From an uncultured cyanobacterium (GTDB taxonomy: Bacteria > Cyanobacteriota > Cyanobacteriia > PCC-6307 > Cyanobiaceae): a stretch of DNA of 6,833 nt. Under the pieces are notes generated by a model. It saw nothing but the letters and a program-made list of their open reading frames with translations, was not told the origin of the DNA and ran no database searches. The stretch is taken from assembly GCA_903862155.1 (NCBI GenBank), contig CAIOXF010000341.1, positions 1 through 6,833 of the forward strand. The letters run 5' to 3'. Numbering within the stretch: position 1 is the first letter of the stretch; each line of letters begins with the position of its first letter. A program made the translations under genes and the position numbers. Positions 4,865 through 6,833 of the stretch are shown here, in pieces.

Positions 4865-5458
4865 ATGACCAACGCCCCTGGGCAGCACCGCGAAGAGCTG
4901 CTGCATCTGCTGTGGCTGGAACCCCGCGGCGCGGCCAACCTCCAGGGAGCCCGGATTCGCGAGCTGATCCGCTCGCTGGAGCAATCGCAACCGGCAGATC
5001 TCGCCACGCCTGAGGCACTGGCGGCGCTGGAAGGGGTGTGGGAGCTGCGCTGGAGCAGCAGCCGGCAGCCCTATCTCGCGGTGGCGCCTTGGCTGGAAAA
5101 CCTGCAGTGCCTGGCCCCATCCCAGGGGCGGGGGATGAACCTGTTGCGCCCGAGCGGGCCCTTTGGAGCTCTGGCCGGCATCGCCGTGGAGGCGTCGATT
5201 GCAGTGGTGGCGGCGGAGCAGTCCCCCACTCAGCGGGTGCAGGTGCGCTTTCGCCGCGGCGGTTGGCTGGGGCCATCCCTGGGGGCTGGCCGTCTGCAGT
5301 GGCTGCGCAGCGTGGATCAGAGCTTCCCCGCCTGGCTCGATATCACCGTGCTCGATGCCGACCTGCGCATCTGCCGCGGCAACGCCGGCACGCTCTTCGC
5401 GCTCACGCGGCGACCCGATCTCAACCTGGTTGATCTGCTTATTCACCCCCGCCCTTGA
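4865..5458 (+). CDS. PAP/fibrillin family protein (plastid-lipid-associated)
   Basis: 197 aa, no signal peptide or membrane helix. The family forms a lipocalin-like barrel, associates with thylakoid membranes or plastoglobules, and is linked to photoprotection and prenylquinone/lipid handling; the exact role here is unknown. Key segments are LEGVWELRWSSSRQPYL (55-71), the 'L-x-G-x-W-x-L-x-x-S-S' signature, and WLDITVLDADLRICRGNAGT (157-176) followed by LFALTRR, the conserved C-terminal block. The N-terminal ~50 residues are helical. It lies 48 bases after hicA in the same direction but is probably a core gene beside which hicBA settled. Its last 22 codons recur at 6229-6295 with differences, which suggests the present 3' end is a replacement. 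Its presence supports a cyanobacterial host. Confidence 0.85.
   Translation: MTNAPGQHREELLHLLWLEPRGAANLQGARIRELIRSLEQSQPADLATPEALAALEGVWELRWSSSRQPYLAVAPWLENLQCLAPSQGRGMNLLRPSGPFGALAGIAVEASIAVVAAEQSPTQRVQVRFRRGGWLGPSLGAGRLQWLRSVDQSFPAWLDITVLDADLRICRGNAGTLFALTRRPDLNLVDLLIHPRP
5392..5458 (+). repeat. Direct repeat, copy 1: 3' end of the PAP/fibrillin gene
   Basis: Starts GCTCTTCGCGCTCACGCGGC and runs to the stop codon. Its first 49 bases match 6229-6277 at 45 positions, with the first 21 identical; the remaining 18 bases are diverged but of equal length, and both copies end in TGA. The two copies are 837 bases apart and flank vapBC. Confidence 0.85.
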
Positions 5459-5487
5459 GGGCTGTTCAGGTGCGAGGGAGGCGGCGT

Positions 5488-5501
5488 GAGGCGGCGGCCT
5501 C
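5488..5501. terminator. Weak GC hairpin between PAP/fibrillin and vapB
   Basis: GAGGC-GGCG-GCCTC forms a 5-bp stem about 30 bases after the PAP stop. There is no T-run. It may act as an mRNA end or be chance in GC-rich DNA. Confidence 0.2.
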
Positions 5502-5505
5502 GGTC

Positions 5506-5534
5506 TAGACTTGATATCGATCACCCTTGAGGTG
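5506..5534 (+). promoter_or_regulatory. vapBC upstream region: imperfect palindrome and Shine-Dalgarno
   Basis: TGATATCGATCA (5512-5523) has matching outer TGAT/ATCA arms, a plausible half-site pair for autoregulation by VapB-VapC. It is followed by GAGGTG (5529-5534), 5 bases before the vapB ATG and complementary to the 16S 3' end. TAGACT at 5506 could be a -10 box. Operator and promoter are inference; the ribosome site is clear. Confidence 0.4.
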
Positions 5535-5539
5535 CTGCC

Positions 5540-5800
5540 ATGCGAGCAAAGCTGTTTCGCAACGGCCGCAGCCAGGCGGTGCGGCTGCCGGCCGAATTCC
5601 GCTTCGAGGGAACGGAGGTAGAAGTGCATCGCGATCCCGAGAGTGGCGCCGTGGTGCTAACCCCGGTGCGCCCCTCGGCCAGCGCGTTGCTCGAGCTCAG
5701 GGATTCGCTTCTGCAGGAGCTTGGCTTCCAAAGCGAGCTCGATGCGTTGTTCGAGGGATTGCACGACGCCAGGCCCGCTGAACCGGTGGAGTTCCCCTGA
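5540..5800 (+). CDS. vapB: VapB-type antitoxin (AbrB/SpoVT-like swapped-hairpin)
   Basis: 86 aa. Residues 1-43 are the DNA-binding AbrB-like domain: MRAKLFRNGRSQAVRLPAEF, then EVEVHRDPESGAVVLTPV. The F-x-N-G-x-S-Q-A-V-R-x-P signature is typical of VapB/MazE-like antitoxins. The C-terminal half (LELRDSLLQELGFQSELDALFEGL) is the amphipathic toxin-binding arm. It ends TGA at 5798-5800, sharing the A with the vapC ATG, so the two are translationally coupled. A good Shine-Dalgarno (GAGGTG) supports ATG 5540. It should bind and silence VapC and repress its own promoter. Confidence 0.92.
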   Translation: MRAKLFRNGRSQAVRLPAEFRFEGTEVEVHRDPESGAVVLTPVRPSASALLELRDSLLQELGFQSELDALFEGLHDARPAEPVEFP

Positions 5801-6198
5801 TGGCTGCGGGCAAGGGGAGGTTGATGCTGGACACCAACGCCGTGAGCGCCTTTCTCAAACGGCTTTCGCCACGCCTAGACGGCTGGGTGCGTGAGCAACG
5901 TTGTTGTCTGTCGGCGATCGTGGTGGCCGAGATCCGCTACGGGCTTGAGAAGCGGCCGGCGGCAATGCAGTTGCACGCCCTGGTGGAGGCCGCCCTCGAG
6001 ACCCTAGAGATCCTGCCCTGGACGGAAGACTGCGCCAGGATCTACGGCAGGCTCCGCGCTGATCTCGAACGTGATGGCAAGTCTTTGGCGGCGATGGATC
6101 TCCTGATCGCCAGCCATGCCCTGAGCGAAGGCTGCACCCTGGTGACGGCGGATCAGGCCTTCGCCAACGTGGCCAACCTGCCGCTGGAGTTCTGGTGA
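5800..6198 (+). CDS. vapC: VapC-type PIN-domain ribonuclease toxin
   Basis: 132 aa, a full-length PIN domain. The four acidic residues expected to hold Mg2+/Mn2+ are present: D11 in MLDTN, E44 in AEIRYG, D100 in AAMDLLIASHA and D118 in VTADQAF. VapC toxins cut specific RNAs, often initiator tRNA or the sarcin-ricin loop, but the target cannot be read from sequence. ATG 5800 overlaps the vapB stop by one base; the first eight residues are extra to the family core, and Met9 (5824) could be a second start. The TGA stop lies inside an 8-bp perfect hairpin (6194-6212). Closest behaviour is to VapC of the FitB type; active-site integrity suggests a live toxin. Confidence 0.93.
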   Translation: MAAGKGRLMLDTNAVSAFLKRLSPRLDGWVREQRCCLSAIVVAEIRYGLEKRPAAMQLHALVEAALETLEILPWTEDCARIYGRLRADLERDGKSLAAMDLLIASHALSEGCTLVTADQAFANVANLPLEFW

Positions 6199-6212
6199 TG
6201 GCTTCCATCACC
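6194..6212 (+). terminator. Perfect 8-bp hairpin spanning the vapC stop codon
   Basis: GGTGATGG-CTT-CCATCACC, with the vapC TGA in the 5' arm. It lies at the right edge of the toxin-antitoxin cassette, 16 bases before the duplicated PAP end. There is no T-run, so it is either a weak terminator or an mRNA-protecting 3' structure. Confidence 0.4.
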
Positions 6213-6228
6213 CAGGGTGTGCGGGTGT

Positions 6229-6295
6229 GCTCTTCGCGCTCACGCGGCGGCCCGAGCTCAACCTGGCTGATCTGCTGCTGCCTCCGCAGAGCTGA
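6229..6295 (+). pseudogene. Detached copy of the PAP/fibrillin 3' end (direct repeat, copy 2)
   Basis: Read in the same frame as the PAP gene this encodes LFALTRRPELNLADLLL-PPQS and a stop, against LFALTRRPDLNLVDLLI-HPRP and a stop in the intact gene. DNA identity is 45 of 49 over the first part, and the distance to the stop is the same. The upstream part of the gene is missing; bases 6199-6228 do not resemble it. The fragment cannot be translated on its own. The last 38 bases also form the antisense 3' end of the minus-strand ORF at 6258. Copy 2 may be the original gene end displaced by vapBC. Confidence 0.85.
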
Positions 6296-6635
6296 GCGAG
6301 GCAAACACCTGCTCAATTGAATTCAGGTCGAGGGCCGTGTTGGTGAGCACGGTTGCTTCGAAATCTTCCTGGAAGTCGCAGAGGCTCTGGCGGATCTGCT
6401 CTGCTGGTCCCTCACCGGGCATCGGTGCTGTGGATCGGCCTTGCTCATCGCGGGAGAAGATCCGCCAGAACGCCAGCACCGACTGCTGCCCGGGCGTGAG
6501 TGGAAGCGAACCCAGCTTCCACGGGTGCGCGGCAGCCCTCACCTTCACCTGTTGCCAGCTGGGGGACCCATCGAAGGCCGCATCCACCTCGGACAACGCC
6601 AAGAGAAAGTCTGCTTCTGTCATGGGTGATCGCAT
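6258..6635 (-). CDS. Hypothetical protein, convergent to vapBC
   Basis: 125 aa from ATG 6635; ATG 6623 (MTEADFLLALSEVDAAFDGS) gives 121 aa and starts closer to folded-looking sequence, while ATG 6683 would add a low-complexity Arg/Pro leader and approach dcd. It is soluble and acidic, with segments LLALSEVDAAF, SWQQVKVRAAAHPWKLGSLP, SVLAFWRIFSRDEQG and QIRQSLCDFQEDFEATVLT. I recognise no domain. The amino-acid pattern and strand asymmetry look like a real protein rather than a shadow. The last 12-13 codons lie antisense to the detached PAP 3' end, so its C-terminus is shared with a former convergent neighbour. It diverges from dcd. Confidence 0.6.
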   Translation of the reverse strand: MRSPMTEADFLLALSEVDAAFDGSPSWQQVKVRAAAHPWKLGSLPLTPGQQSVLAFWRIFSRDEQGRSTAPMPGEGPAEQIRQSLCDFQEDFEATVLTNTALDLNSIEQVFASLSSAEAAADQPG

Positions 6636-6715
6636 CGAGTCACAGCCTGGCTGGGGCCGTGGCCGTGGGGAATGTCCTGACACAATCCAGGCCCGCCCTC
6701 AACCCAGGAAGCGAT

Positions 6716-6833
6716 ATGGCAGTGCTCGGCAGACAGGCGATCCTGGAATCGATCGAGCAGGGCGCCATCACGATCACGCCCTTCAATCCCGAGTTGGTGG
6801 GCCCTGCGTCGGTGGATCTCACCCTGGCGCCCA
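6716..6833 (+). CDS. dcd: dCTP deaminase, N-terminal fragment (runs off window)
   Basis: The first 39 codons are visible: MAVLGRQAILESIEQGAITI, then TPFNPELVGPASVDLTLAP. They match the start of Dcd: a first helix, the G-x-I-x-I-x-P-F turn, and the conserved P-x-S-V-D-L-x-L strand. The enzyme deaminates dCTP to dUTP for dTTP synthesis as a homotrimer. AGGA (6706-6709) lies 6 bases before ATG 6716, supporting the start. The catalytic glutamate and nucleotide-binding segments lie beyond the window, so a bifunctional dCTP deaminase/dUTPase cannot be excluded. Confidence 0.8.
   Translation, partial: MAVLGRQAILESIEQGAITITPFNPELVGPASVDLTLAP

Noticed and set aside
4301..5629. 442-codon minus-strand open frame across hicBA and PAP/fibrillin
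   Set aside because: It lies antisense to three plus-strand genes with clear family motifs, shows low-complexity Gln/Pro/Ala/Arg composition and no domain; a GC-rich shadow.
1..6833. CRISPR array, tRNA or rRNA genes
   Set aside because: No regularly spaced repeats, no cloverleaf-like stretch with T-arm and acceptor pairing, and no rRNA signature were seen on either strand; a covariance-model scan would settle tRNA and ncRNA.

Overview
The window looks like chromosomal DNA of a GC-rich unicellular cyanobacterium, probably of the Synechococcus/Cyanobium group. The main pointer is an intact PAP/fibrillin (plastid-lipid-associated protein) gene, a family of cyanobacteria and plastids. The lineage is an inference from gene content and base composition; no rRNA or other decisive marker is present. 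The window opens inside the 3' end of selO (protein adenylyltransferase, +) and closes in the first 39 codons of a probable dcd (dCTP deaminase, +). Between these two household genes lies a compact accessory region.

Region by region. (1) 1-499: C-terminal part of SelO. (2) 578-2569, minus strand: two nuclease genes in one transcriptional direction. The upstream one is an HNH nuclease fused to a HIT nucleotide-hydrolase domain. The downstream one has an N-terminal EVE/PUA-like domain and a C-terminal HNH_2 nuclease, the layout of modification-dependent (type IV-like) restriction enzymes. They lie in one reading frame, separated by a single TGA and 17 sense codons. (3) 2620-2793, plus: a short charged orphan ORF. 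(4) 2848-4165: a complete-looking IS3-family insertion sequence of 1318 bp with 28-bp imperfect terminal inverted repeats, a 3-bp CTT target duplication, orfA and orfB in -1 relation, and a frameshift signal (T TTT TTC, 5-nt spacer, 9-bp perfect GC-rich stem). (5) 4305-4816, plus: a HicB-HicA toxin-antitoxin pair. (6) 4865-5458, plus: the PAP/fibrillin gene. (7) 5540-6198, plus: a VapB-VapC toxin-antitoxin pair sharing one base at the stop/start junction. (8) 6229-6295: a second, diverged copy of the last 22 codons of the PAP/fibrillin gene, so vapBC sits between two copies of that gene's 3' end. (9) 6258-6635, minus: an unrecognised ORF whose last codons run antisense through the second copy. 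(10) 6716-6833: start of dcd.

Working view: this is a small defence and mobility island. The two HNH genes are the candidate anti-phage module, with one sensing modified DNA and the other coupling a nuclease to a nucleotide hydrolase. The two toxin-antitoxin pairs and the IS are typical passengers. The most telling structural clue is the duplicated PAP 3' end around vapBC. It suggests the toxin-antitoxin cassette arrived in, or was duplicated into, the 3' end of a core gene while supplying a replacement end that keeps the gene intact.
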